Assembly: GCF_000765145.1 (NCBI RefSeq)
Contig: NZ_JMGA01000050.1
Coordinates: 1-64,000 of the forward strand
Direction: 5' to 3'
DNA: 64,000 bases
DNA from: Desulfosporosinus sp. HMP52
GTDB lineage: Bacteria; Bacillota; Desulfitobacteriia; Desulfitobacteriales; Desulfitobacteriaceae
The position numbers and the translations under genes are program-made. The notes under the pieces are model-generated. The model worked only from the letters and a program-made list of their open reading frames with translations, made no database searches and was not told the origin of the DNA. Positions 1 through 8,950 of the stretch are shown here, in pieces. Every line of letters starts with the position of its first letter. The first letter of the stretch is position 1.

Positions 1-180
1 AATATCTACTGCTAGAATTATAGTCAATTAATTTTTGAGTGTCAACCCACTTGATATTACTTTCTCTAAAACCCTTCATACCTCAATTGATCTAAGCACC
101 TCTAGCCAACTTTAAGAGACTGTCCTAAACTTGTAACTTTGATTTTACATCCTAACATTTCACTTCTATAAACAAGCAAA

Positions 181-218
181 AGCGATCTCTTCCACTTCGA
201 CTGTGAAAACAGACCGCT
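181..218 (-). terminator. Rho-independent terminator after ybaK-like gene
   Basis: On the minus strand an imperfect stem (AGCGGTCT with AGATCGCT, continued by GTTTTCAC with GTGGAAG) is followed by TTTTGCTTGTTT. It lies about 25 bases past the stop of the deacylase gene, so it probably ends the aspartokinase-deacylase transcript. Confidence 0.6.
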
Positions 219-244
219 CTTTAATAGCAATATAGACTATCTTC

Positions 245-703
245 TTAAGCTTGAATCAGGTCAACCCATTGACCCTTTGTAAGTTCTTCTAACTCATTTA
301 CAGTCAGCTTAATAGCTGTGTTTGAGGCTCCTGCAGCGGGAAAAACAAAGCTATAGGCTTGTAGAGAGTAATCCAAAAAAACCGGGATCGGATTCTTTAA
401 GCCAAAAGGGCATACTCCCCCAACCGGATGCCCGGTAGCTTCAGAAACTTCCTCGGCCTCGGGCATCTTTGCTTTACTGTGAAATATCTCTTTGAACTTT
501 TTGTTATCCAATCGTTTATCCCCGGCCATTAAAACCATCACAAAATCGTCTTTAACTTTGAAGAGCAAGGACTTAGCTATCTCACCCGGGGTTACTCCTA
601 GTGAATCCGCCGCCTTTGCTACCGTACTTGTATCCTCAAATCTTAAAATTTCGATATTTTTTTTATTTTGGTTCAAAAAGACCGCCACTGAGTCCACAGA
701 CAT
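245..703 (-). CDS. YbaK/EbsC-family aminoacyl-tRNA deacylase
   Basis: A 152-residue protein of the YbaK/ProX/EbsC fold, whose members hydrolyse mischarged tRNA (typically Cys- or Ala-tRNA(Pro)) in the cytoplasm. The family pattern is visible: an N-terminal helix, then TPGEIAKSLLFKV with the conserved lysine, then the GHPVGGVCPFGL loop that forms the pocket, then the late PVFLD and AAGASN strands. The start chosen is the ATG at 703, which has GGAGG nine bases upstream; a longer open frame to 742 would run into the upstream gene and lacks a site. It lies 17 bases downstream of the aspartokinase gene on the same strand, so the two are probably co-transcribed. The exact tRNA substrate cannot be read from sequence. 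Confidence 0.88.
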   Translation of the reverse strand: MSVDSVAVFLNQNKKNIEILRFEDTSTVAKAADSLGVTPGEIAKSLLFKVKDDFVMVLMAGDKRLDNKKFKEIFHSKAKMPEAEEVSEATGHPVGGVCPFGLKNPIPVFLDYSLQAYSFVFPAAGASNTAIKLTVNELEELTKGQWVDLIQA

Positions 704-720
704 GATCAAAATCCTCCAAT

Positions 721-2112
721 TTAAATATGATTTCCCCAACACAGATCTTCATTTAAACAGATAATTGCCTTCGAATACATGGCACGATCAATAACAAATT
801 GCATGTTCACCTGGCGAAGAGATTGGGAGACACATTTTATGTTGATATTATTTTTCGCCAAGGCATTAGCTGCTCTGGCTAGAATCCGAGGCATTGCAAT
901 ATTTGAGCCTATAACGCAAACAATTGCAGCCTCCTGAACAGTTACGGTTCGGTACTCAGCTATTAATTCGGATACCAATAATTCAGCGAGATCCGCTTGC
1001 CAAATTGCCAGAGAAATACTATTAGCATTCGTCGTCTTCATGATATAACTAATATCATATTTCTTGAACTTCTCCATGATTCCCAGGTCAAATCCAGGTT
1101 CGCCAACCATAGATGTATCGTGAATTTCTAAGATCATAATTCGATCTGAACCGGCAATGATTTCAATTTTGGCCTCAGGTCCAATATAATCATTCGAAAT
1201 AACCGTTCCCGGATGGCTCGGTTCAAAAGTATTCTTGATGCGTAGGTTTATTTCTGCCATTTCTAGTGGTTTAGAAGCGTTGGGGTGAATGGCTTCCATT
1301 CCTATGTCAGCAAGCTGATCTGCCACATCGTAATTTGTTCTACCGACGGGAATTGCCTTATCGACACCTACAATTTTCGGATCAGCTGAAGATAGGTGAT
1401 ATTCTTTATGGATTATTGCTTCATCTGCATGAAGATGAGTGGCAATTTTCGAAAAGGTTATTTCTGAATAACCTCTCTCGTATTCTCGCATTATCCCTTC
1501 GATTCCTTTGGTGTAACCGGTTGCCACAATGATTGCTTCATGAGGATTTACATTCTTGAATGATTTCTCGATCCGATCACTAATTGAAAGTTGTTTAGAA
1601 TCACGAAAACCCGTAAGGTCCATAAACTCTGCCAAAATACCATTATTGCGAAGAATATTTACGGTATTAAAGGCCGAGTGAGCTTCTCCAATTGATGCCA
1701 GCAACTCTCTTGCTGCAGAATAGATACTGTCTCTGCCTACATAACCAGATGCTATAATATCCTCCATACTGTTGAGGTATGCTTTTGTTTGTACAACACG
1801 TTCAACTAAGAAATCTCGACATACTTTTTGATCTAACCCAAGTTCGATAAAGGATTCATTGATATTTAAGGCCATACTTAACAAGTCATCCATGGCTGCT
1901 TCATAATCTTCACCTTTGATGAAACGCTGATAAATACCCGGTGCCTTTGTCTTTTTATCTTCAAGAAGCATGTTGGTTACCCCTGCATACGCTGAGACAA
2001 CGAACACTCTTCCATAACGAAAACCATCTGAACTTGGGTATCCGATAATATCTTTCAAAACATTTTTAAATTGCAGCATAGATGTTCCGCCGATTTTTTC
2101 CACAGTTAGCAT
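721..2112 (-). CDS. Aspartate kinase, ectoine-type (Ask_Ect-like)
   Basis: A 463-residue aspartokinase that phosphorylates aspartate at the head of the aspartate amino acid family. The N-terminus is TVEKIGGTSM, the variant seen in the Ask_Ect subgroup that normally accompanies ectABC, rather than the KFGGTS of LysC. Further Ask_Ect-like stretches are VSAYAGVTNMLLE, GEAHSAFN, ATGYTKGIEG, RGYSEITFSKIA, IIHKEYHLSSADP and GRTNYDVADQL, followed by two C-terminal ACT units (about residues 310-455). The assignment to this subgroup rests on remembered family sequences, not a search. No ectABC or threonine/lysine pathway gene is present in the window. A GAGGGG lies about 14 bases before the ATG, which is a little far. 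The YbaK-like gene follows after 17 bases. Confidence 0.9.
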   Translation of the reverse strand: MLTVEKIGGTSMLQFKNVLKDIIGYPSSDGFRYGRVFVVSAYAGVTNMLLEDKKTKAPGIYQRFIKGEDYEAAMDDLLSMALNINESFIELGLDQKVCRDFLVERVVQTKAYLNSMEDIIASGYVGRDSIYSAARELLASIGEAHSAFNTVNILRNNGILAEFMDLTGFRDSKQLSISDRIEKSFKNVNPHEAIIVATGYTKGIEGIMREYERGYSEITFSKIATHLHADEAIIHKEYHLSSADPKIVGVDKAIPVGRTNYDVADQLADIGMEAIHPNASKPLEMAEINLRIKNTFEPSHPGTVISNDYIGPEAKIEIIAGSDRIMILEIHDTSMVGEPGFDLGIMEKFKKYDISYIMKTTNANSISLAIWQADLAELLVSELIAEYRTVTVQEAAIVCVIGSNIAMPRILARAANALAKNNINIKCVSQSLRQVNMQFVIDRAMYSKAIICLNEDLCWGNHI

Positions 2113-2484
2113 AATCTAATTCGAACCCCTCTTCTGTATTTCTTATTTCTTTTTTATTTCTAAACTATCATAATTCGTCGAGACTCATAACAATCCTTCA
2201 AGCTTTTATAATTTAATGATCCTGTTATAGATAACAAGCTTCTGACTGTGTCCAATTATACGCTAAAAATTCTCATTGATCCAATTCTAAAACAAAATCA
2301 CTCATAAAATCAACCTAAATTTAACTCATCATAGAAGAATGAAAAACGCCAATTTCGAAAATTCGCTTATATTTTGCTCAACTAAACAAGAGAGGCCATC
2401 AAAATGTGCTTAAAACACATTCGATAGCCTCCTGATTGTAAGGGATCCCTCACTTATAAGGGAGACCCCATCTATTTGTTAAAC
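2113..2484. other. Intergenic region, AT-rich, no gene seen
   Basis: No convincing reading frame is present. The part next to 2112 should hold the promoter of the aspartokinase gene, although I see no clean -35/-10 pair. The part next to 2484 holds a hairpin assigned to the end of the PHP gene, followed by a weaker GGGATCCCT/AGGGAGACCC stem around 2442-2468. Confidence 0.5.
2392..2431 (-). terminator. Hairpin, probable terminator of the PHP gene
   Basis: The stem GAGGCxATCxAAATGTG pairs with CACATTxGATxGCCTC around a short A-rich loop. On the minus strand it is followed by CTTGTTTAGTTGAG, which is only moderately T-rich, so termination is plausible but not certain. Confidence 0.45.
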
Positions 2485-3255
2485 TTAAGCAATAGATAAC
2501 CTATGCATAAGCATAGAAGGTTTTATATCTTTACGTCGTATGCGACGTGCCGCCAGATAATCCAGGACTCGCTCTGGAGAAGTGTTAAGAATATGTTGTC
2601 CCGATATTCCAGCCTCTTGAACCAACTCTATGGCTTCACTAAACTCACCGACTCGATCACAGTAGTGAGCATCACTTCCCAAAATTACCGGACTTCTGTA
2701 CTTTGCTATATAGCGAGCAATCGATTTGCAATTTTTTCGAGCTGCATCTTTTTCATGTATTGTTGATAGTGAGCTATTATTGACCTCCAGTGGGACATTT
2801 AGTAAGGCAGAAGCATAGGCAATTTTTTCAAGATCCATTTCAAAATCTGGTCGTCCGGGATGAACCATTATATCCGTATATGGATTTATCATTGCCTTGA
2901 TATAAGCTTGAGTATTTTCTTCACATGTTCCACCTTGATAACAGATAGGGTGCAGCCCAACAAGGATAAGGCTCAACGTCTCTAAATATTTTAAGGGCAT
3001 ATCTAATTCCCCTTCAGGATTGATGATATTTGCTTCAACCCCCGGCATGATTTTTACACCAAATAACTGATCAGGGATAATTGTTAAGTTTTCAAAATGG
3101 AAAAGGTGAGGTGCACCCGGCATACTCGGACCATGGTCTGTCATCCCCATTAGTCTAAGTCCTCGACGTGAGGCCGCCAGCGCATTTTCTGTTACAGTAC
3201 TATACGCATGTCCGCTTGCAAGGGTATGAGTATGCAAATCAACTAACATTTCCAT
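2485..3255 (-). CDS. PHP-domain phosphoesterase (YcdX-like)
   Basis: A 256-residue metal-dependent hydrolase of the PHP family. Metal-binding motifs occur in the expected order: DLHTHT at the N-terminus, MTDHGP, GVEANI, HPGRPD and SDAHYC near the C-terminus. This arrangement matches YcdX-type proteins, which carry a trinuclear metal site and act on small phosphoesters; the natural substrate is not known. The ATG at 3255 is preceded by GAGGTG at six bases, so the 19 residues of open frame upstream are not used. It is divergent from the amidohydrolase gene, with about 200 bases of shared promoter region. Confidence 0.85.
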   Translation of the reverse strand: MEMLVDLHTHTLASGHAYSTVTENALAASRRGLRLMGMTDHGPSMPGAPHLFHFENLTIIPDQLFGVKIMPGVEANIINPEGELDMPLKYLETLSLILVGLHPICYQGGTCEENTQAYIKAMINPYTDIMVHPGRPDFEMDLEKIAYASALLNVPLEVNNSSLSTIHEKDAARKNCKSIARYIAKYRSPVILGSDAHYCDRVGEFSEAIELVQEAGISGQHILNTSPERVLDYLAARRIRRKDIKPSMLMHRLSIA

Positions 3256-3461
3256 TCTAAACACCTCATTATCTCTCAAATTAATTACATTAATCCTTCT
3301 AATACCCATCATAAAGGATAATTGTTAATGAGGTATTATCACTTGGTAAAGTTTAAGTTAAAGATTAAGGTTATTGATAATCTATAGCATTATTCAAGTG
3401 AATTCAGGGAATAACTATTTTGTTAGTGTACAATGATCCTTACGAAATGATGAGGTGTCCA

Positions 3462-4619
3462 ATGAATAGCATTCTGTTAAAAAATTGTTTGACAATTGAC
3501 CTGAAAACGGGCAATAAAGAACTTAAGGATATTCTGATCGAAGACGGAATCATTCGCAGAATTTCTACAACTATCGAAAAGCCCTCCTCACAATGCAAAA
3601 CAATCGAAATCGGAGAACGATATGTCCTTCCTGGATTAATCGATTGCCATACCCATTTGGGCATCATAGAAGAGGCCACCGGTAAAATTGGAGTCGATAA
3701 CAATGAGACTTCCGACTCCGTCACACCTCATTTGCGAGGGCTAGATGCAATCAACCCACAAGATATCGCGTTTGTTGATGCTTTACGAGCAGGAGTAACA
3801 ACGGTCATGACTGGACCAGGCAGTAATAATGCTGTTGGAGGATTAAACTTAGTGATTAAAACCCAGGGAAGCATTATTGACCAAATGATTGTCCGAAATC
3901 CCGCAGGCTTAAAAATCTCACTTGGGGAAAATCCCATGAGTACCTATGGGGCCCATGGAAAATGCCCAGTTACGAGAATGGGTATAACCGGGCTGATTCG
4001 AGATCTTTTCATGAGAGCACAAGATTATCTTGAATTAAAGCAAGCAGGTAAGCTTAAATACCGGGATATTCGGTTAGAAGCAGTAATCCCCGTCTTAACT
4101 GGGGATATTTCCTTGCGGGCCCATGCCCATAGAGCTGATGATATTGTCACCGCTGTCAGGATTGCGGAAGAATTTAAAATAAAAAAGCTTGTCATAGAGC
4201 ATGGTACGGAAGCCCATTTAGTTGCAGATTACTTAGTTGAAAGGAACGTTCCTGTAGCATTTGGCCCCATGCTTACCCCTAGAATTAAAATGGAGTTAAA
4301 GGGCCGCAATTACAATTCAGTTTTGAAGCTTACTGAAGCTGGAGTAAAAGTATCCTTAATTTCTGATCATCCCTACAATTCTATTGACCAACTTAGAACT
4401 GTCGCAATTTTAGCTATCTCTGAAGGATTATCCCAAGTTAATGCGTTAAAATGCCTGACAGTCCACCCTGCGGAAGTATTGGATTGTAACAATCGATTGG
4501 GACAACTTAAGGAAGGGTATGATGCAGACCTTGCTGTATTCTCTGAAAACCCCTTCAACTCAATGTCCAAGGTAATAATGACTATTATAAACGGGAAAAT
4601 TGCCTATCAGAAGGATTAA
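3462..4619 (+). CDS. Amidohydrolase (imidazolonepropionase-like, COG1228 type)
   Basis: A 385-residue cytoplasmic amidohydrolase with a TIM-barrel metal centre. The ligand motifs are VLPGLIDCHTHLG near residues 57-67, HAHRADD, EHGTEAH and SDHPYNS, and the C-terminal strand ends with the usual GYDADLAVF and INGKI segments that close the small beta domain. The presence of both HxH histidines, two later histidines and the Asp supports catalysis, but the substrate (a cyclic imide, amide or dipeptide) cannot be inferred. The ATG at 3462 has GAGGTG just upstream; the frame is open 14 codons further to a TTG without a site. It is single-gene, convergent with the next gene across a strong hairpin. 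Confidence 0.82.
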   Translation: MNSILLKNCLTIDLKTGNKELKDILIEDGIIRRISTTIEKPSSQCKTIEIGERYVLPGLIDCHTHLGIIEEATGKIGVDNNETSDSVTPHLRGLDAINPQDIAFVDALRAGVTTVMTGPGSNNAVGGLNLVIKTQGSIIDQMIVRNPAGLKISLGENPMSTYGAHGKCPVTRMGITGLIRDLFMRAQDYLELKQAGKLKYRDIRLEAVIPVLTGDISLRAHAHRADDIVTAVRIAEEFKIKKLVIEHGTEAHLVADYLVERNVPVAFGPMLTPRIKMELKGRNYNSVLKLTEAGVKVSLISDHPYNSIDQLRTVAILAISEGLSQVNALKCLTVHPAEVLDCNNRLGQLKEGYDADLAVFSENPFNSMSKVIMTIINGKIAYQKD

Positions 4620-4650
4620 TATCGAGTTCATACACACCCTCTGGTTAAGC

Positions 4651-4694
4651 GCAAGAAGGGTCTGAAACGCTAAAACGTTTCAGACCCTTCTTGC
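4651..4694. terminator. Perfect 19-bp hairpin between convergent genes
   Basis: GCAAGAAGGGTCTGAAACG is repeated inverted around a six-base loop. It sits between the stop codons of two convergent genes, so it can serve both as a terminator. There is no long T run on either side, which makes the mechanism less certain. Confidence 0.6.
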
Positions 4695-4712
4695 GATCAG
4701 GGAAATATTTGA

Positions 4713-5318
4713 TCATGTCATACCTAAACTCTCATTTTCATTATAAAAGCGACTGGAATTAGCTAGCATGAAAAGTGGATTACGCAGGTACTCAATTGGG
4801 TATAAGTCATCTCTCGAGGAAATAAGAGCCATAATTTTAGAAATCTTTGTAGATGGATCAATAGCTAAGATTACAAATACATCTTTTGCTGCAGTTAATG
4901 GATAGATTATATTATTTTTGTTAAATACATCATGATAAGCATCTAAGGTAAGCACCCGAAAATCCTGATTACGCCAACGAGTATCATAAAGTTTAAAGGC
5001 TTGATGGGCAACTAATGTGAGAAACATGTCCTCAGGCAAATACAGCTCGATCCCCATCATGTAACCTTCTTGATCTAGATCATTCCAAAATTCACAATGA
5101 AATGCTTTATCCACTGCTTCTCTATAAGTTTTAGTAGCTAAACGCATTTGACTCAAACTCTGCCCCATACTGAGCCATTTAATCCTTGGAATGCTAAGAC
5201 TGCTTACATCGTAAAAAAGACCGATTTCGCTCTTATCGAGGGTATACTCTTCAACAGAGTCATTTGGCATTAGGTAGATATAACCCATTTGCATGTGATT
5301 ATCGCAGGTGATAAGCAA
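4713..5318 (-). CDS. Hypothetical protein, 201 aa
   Basis: I do not recognise this protein. It is a soluble, acidic, mixed alpha/beta sequence with no signal peptide or membrane segment. The N-terminus contains GYIYLMP, reminiscent of a short beta-hairpin, and the middle contains an LVAHQAFKLYDTRW stretch. The start is a TTG at 5318 with AGGGGGA seven bases upstream; the next in-frame ATG lies eight codons later without a site. It is monocistronic: a convergent gene lies downstream and a divergent helicase gene upstream. Codon use looks like that of its neighbours. Confidence 0.65.
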   Translation of the reverse strand: MLITCDNHMQMGYIYLMPNDSVEEYTLDKSEIGLFYDVSSLSIPRIKWLSMGQSLSQMRLATKTYREAVDKAFHCEFWNDLDQEGYMMGIELYLPEDMFLTLVAHQAFKLYDTRWRNQDFRVLTLDAYHDVFNKNNIIYPLTAAKDVFVILAIDPSTKISKIMALISSRDDLYPIEYLRNPLFMLANSSRFYNENESLGMT

Positions 5319-5682
5319 GGAACATCCCCCCTAAGCTTCGTATTCTAGCATGTACTAGTAATTCTGCACAAGTGTAGTATTTCCTCTATATTCAATGATA
5401 CAATAATCGACATTCCTTTACAACTTAGACACTATATTGAAGAAAGTTAACTGCCATTAAGGTATATACTTAATAATGCGAAATAATTATTACGTCAATA
5501 GACGGGAACGCTTAGATGATTAATGCGAATTTTGTATTAATTTTACTATGTAAACGGTATATCAAATCTAAAAACTCTCCTCCATATAATTACAATTACA
5601 TCCACATATTAGACGGATAGCCTTGGTTTATGTTATGCTTAAGTGATCTTCATTTCCTTAAAATCGATCAAAGGAGTATTAT
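5319..5682. other. Divergent intergenic region, no gene seen
   Basis: This stretch of about 360 AT-rich bases separates two divergent genes and must contain promoters for both. I found no clear -35/-10 pair, no convincing small reading frame and no strong stem. Confidence 0.4.
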
Positions 5683-8600
5683 ATGTCTCGTTTTACTCTT
5701 ACTGAACAATTAATTCTTGAACTAGCGGATAGTGATCGTGTGTATAAACTAGGCCAAGCTTATTACACTGCAGGCAGAGTTATAAATTTCTCTTTTTCAG
5801 GCGAAAAGGGAATTGTTAATGCCTCTGTCATAGGAGGTTTACGTTACATTGTACAGGTTGCCTTTAATCGTGAAGGCACAATTCGTTCTTACCGCTGTAC
5901 CTGTCCAGCTTTTACAGATAGTCCTGGAGCATGCAAACATGTCATTGCAGTGTTAAAAGCTTCTCAGCAAAAAATACCCTCCGACTGGCCTAGCCCTATC
6001 CCCTCAAACCATATAGTAAACGAACTTCTAAACGCCTTCGCTAATCACCCTCAAGAATCCATACAGGATAAACTAACTTTAAACATTGAAGTTCAAACTA
6101 TTCCTTCTCATCGACTTTCCACTCACCTGCAACTAAAACTAGGTCTGCAACGTCTTTATGTAGTTAAAGACATCGGACAATTGCTCAAGGCAATCAAAAC
6201 CGGACAATCCATCGAATTCGGCAAGCAATTTACCTTTGAACCTTCAAGGCAAACCTTCAAAGATGAAGATCGCACCGTTATTACCATGTTGCAAGAGATG
6301 TACGACCAACATGCAGCCATCGCCGAAATGCAGGGGCCCTATTATTACACCCCACTGTTAAACCAAAAGACCTTGCCTTTAACGGGCTACTATTTATCTA
6401 AGTTTTTGGACGCACTAGGGGACAGGGTATTTCTTTGGAGAATCGGTTCCTCTTCTCTAGAGCCTACGCAGATTAATAGACAAGGTCTTCCTATGGAATT
6501 CTTATTACAGCCTCAAGGCTCAGACCTTTCCTTATCTCTTGACACAGACGAATTGCCGATTTTATTGACGCCTGACGGCAGGTATTATGTTTATCAGGAT
6601 AAAATATTCCAAGCATCATCCACACAGAAAGACTTAGTACCTACGCTCATAAAAACATTACGTGAAGGGGCTTCAACCCAGATCGTTATTCCTGCTGCGC
6701 AGAAAGAGTATTTCGCCTCTGAAGCCTTACCGTTGATCGGAAAGCTCGGGCAAGTTTCGATAGACCCCTTATTAGACGAGAAATTCTCTCACGAAAGTCT
6801 ACATGCCAAGATCTACTTTGATCGGGCAATCGATATGGGAATTACAGCTCGCTTAGAATTTCAATACGGGGATATTATTATTAACCCCTTTGCTTCGACA
6901 CGAGAAAACAATAGTGTTGTTGGCAATGATGACATGATCCTGATACGTTCTTCTGAACAAGAGCGCAGGATTCTTAGTATTCTCGAACACGCCGAATTTA
7001 TTGTTTCTAAAGGTAAAATACACCTTATGGATGATGAGAAAATCTTCGATTTTACCGTTAACTGGCTTCCCCAACTTCGAGAACTGGCAGAACTATTTTA
7101 CTCAGATCAATTTAGGCTCAAAGTACGAACTTCAACAAGCTTTTCGGGGCAAGTACGCTTAGATGAATCACTGGACATCTTAGAAATATCTTTTCAATAT
7201 ACTGATATTCCACAAGATGAATTAGCCAATATTTTTGACTCCCTCCACTTAAAAAAGAAATACCATCGTCTTCGTGACGGTTCATTCCTTGATTTAAACC
7301 AACCTGAACTAATAAACGTTTCAGAGCTTCTCGATAACTTAAATCTCAGTGCAGATAACTTAAATCAAAACACACTCAATTTACCTAAGTACCGAGCAAT
7401 GTATATTGACAGTTATTTGCGCAACGCTAACCTGCCAGGAGTACACCGAAATAAAGCTTTTAAGCAATTAGTGCAAAGTATACTTGAACCTCAAGATGGG
7501 GAATTCGAAATCCCCGAGGAACTCCAACCTGTTTTAAGAGATTATCAAAAAACAGGCTTTAAGTGGCTAAAGACTCTAGCATCCTACGGCCTGGGAGGCA
7601 TCCTGGCTGATGATATGGGATTAGGGAAAACCCTGCAAGTTCTCTCATTCATACTATCTGAAAGGCCTAATGCTAATAACCCGGCACTTGTCGTTGCCCC
7701 CACATCCTTAATCTATAATTGGCAAGAAGAAGCTAAAAAATTCACCCCCGCCTTGCGAGTTCTCGTATTAGATGGCCCCCCCCAAGAACGACATGCCCTA
7801 ATAAAGGGTCTTGAAGAAACACAGTGGGATCTTGTCGTTACTTCTTATCCTATTTTAAGGCGGGACATTGAGGAATTCTCGAATACCGAGTTCTCATACT
7901 GTTTCTTAGATGAAGCACAGCATACTAAGAATCCACAAACACTGAATGCGAAATCAGCTCAACAAATTCAGGCGAAAGGATATTTTGCCTTAACAGGGAC
8001 ACCTATTGAAAACTCTCTGTCTGAGCTGTGGTCGCTCTTTAATTTTGTTATGCCAGGCTATCTTCTCTCTCATCAAGAATTTAAAAAGAAGTACGAAATC
8101 CCAATTATTAAAGGGGAAGATGCGACTATTATTGCAGAATTAAGTCGACATGCCAACCCTTTTATTTTAAGACGTTTAAAAAAGGACGTACTAAAAGAAC
8201 TTCCTGACAAGATTGAGACCCAACTAAGCGCTCCCTTGACTGAAGAACAGAAAAAACTATATGTTGCTTATTTACAAGAAGCCAAAGGATTAATCGCTCA
8301 AGAAATAGCTACCGTAGGTTTTAACAAAAGTCATATTAAGATTCTAGCTGCCTTAACCAGGCTTAGACAAATTTGTTGCCATCCGTCTATGTTCATTGAG
8401 AATTACTCAGGAGAGAGTGGCAAAATGCTTCTATTACAAGAAATTCTTACAGACGCTCTGGACAGCGGTCACCGGATTCTGATTTTCTCACAATTTACAA
8501 CCATGCTGGATATCATCCAAAACCACTTAAATACCAATAACATTGAGCATTTCTATCTTTCTGGTTCTACTAAAGCAGCAGAACGCCTGAACATGGCCAA

Positions 8601-8931
8601 TTCCTTTAATGCTGGTCAGGGAAAAGTCTTCCTGGTATCCTTAAAGGCTGGTGGTACCGGATTAAATCTTACCGGAGCTGATATGGTTATTCATTATGAT
8701 CCCTGGTGGAATCCTGCTGTGGAAGATCAGGCCACAGACCGAGCACATCGAATTGGACAAAATCAAGCTGTACAGGTAATAAAGTTAATAAGCCAAGGTA
8801 CAATTGAGGAAAAAATCATCGCCTTGCAGTCCAGAAAAAAAACACTGGTTGATTCCGTTATCCAACCGGGAGAAACTATGATCTCTAAGCTTACTGAACA
8901 AGAATTGCGAGAGCTTTTTGAAATAACTTAA
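5683..8931 (+). CDS. SWIM zinc-finger SNF2-family helicase
   Basis: A 1082-residue DNA-dependent ATPase of the bacterial SNF2 family, predicted to remodel protein-DNA or transcription complexes. The N-terminus carries a SWIM finger with C72, C74, C84 and H86. A long bacterial SNF2-associated region follows (about 140-580). The helicase core has Walker A DDMGLGKT near residue 645, the Walker B box DEAQ near 745, LTGTPIEN (motif III) and the second RecA lobe with SLKAGGTGLNL and DRAHRIGQ near 1020. AAGGAG lies upstream of the ATG. All motifs look intact. It is monocistronic, ending just before a convergent histidine kinase gene, and a cellular partner is not evident. Confidence 0.93.
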   Translation: MSRFTLTEQLILELADSDRVYKLGQAYYTAGRVINFSFSGEKGIVNASVIGGLRYIVQVAFNREGTIRSYRCTCPAFTDSPGACKHVIAVLKASQQKIPSDWPSPIPSNHIVNELLNAFANHPQESIQDKLTLNIEVQTIPSHRLSTHLQLKLGLQRLYVVKDIGQLLKAIKTGQSIEFGKQFTFEPSRQTFKDEDRTVITMLQEMYDQHAAIAEMQGPYYYTPLLNQKTLPLTGYYLSKFLDALGDRVFLWRIGSSSLEPTQINRQGLPMEFLLQPQGSDLSLSLDTDELPILLTPDGRYYVYQDKIFQASSTQKDLVPTLIKTLREGASTQIVIPAAQKEYFASEALPLIGKLGQVSIDPLLDEKFSHESLHAKIYFDRAIDMGITARLEFQYGDIIINPFASTRENNSVVGNDDMILIRSSEQERRILSILEHAEFIVSKGKIHLMDDEKIFDFTVNWLPQLRELAELFYSDQFRLKVRTSTSFSGQVRLDESLDILEISFQYTDIPQDELANIFDSLHLKKKYHRLRDGSFLDLNQPELINVSELLDNLNLSADNLNQNTLNLPKYRAMYIDSYLRNANLPGVHRNKAFKQLVQSILEPQDGEFEIPEELQPVLRDYQKTGFKWLKTLASYGLGGILADDMGLGKTLQVLSFILSERPNANNPALVVAPTSLIYNWQEEAKKFTPALRVLVLDGPPQERHALIKGLEETQWDLVVTSYPILRRDIEEFSNTEFSYCFLDEAQHTKNPQTLNAKSAQQIQAKGYFALTGTPIENSLSELWSLFNFVMPGYLLSHQEFKKKYEIPIIKGEDATIIAELSRHANPFILRRLKKDVLKELPDKIETQLSAPLTEEQKKLYVAYLQEAKGLIAQEIATVGFNKSHIKILAALTRLRQICCHPSMFIENYSGESGKMLLLQEILTDALDSGHRILIFSQFTTMLDIIQNHLNTNNIEHFYLSGSTKAAERLNMANSFNAGQGKVFLVSLKAGGTGLNLTGADMVIHYDPWWNPAVEDQATDRAHRIGQNQAVQVIKLISQGTIEEKIIALQSRKKTLVDSVIQPGETMISKLTEQELRELFEIT

Positions 8932-8950
8932 TAAAATTAAAGCGGTGCAA

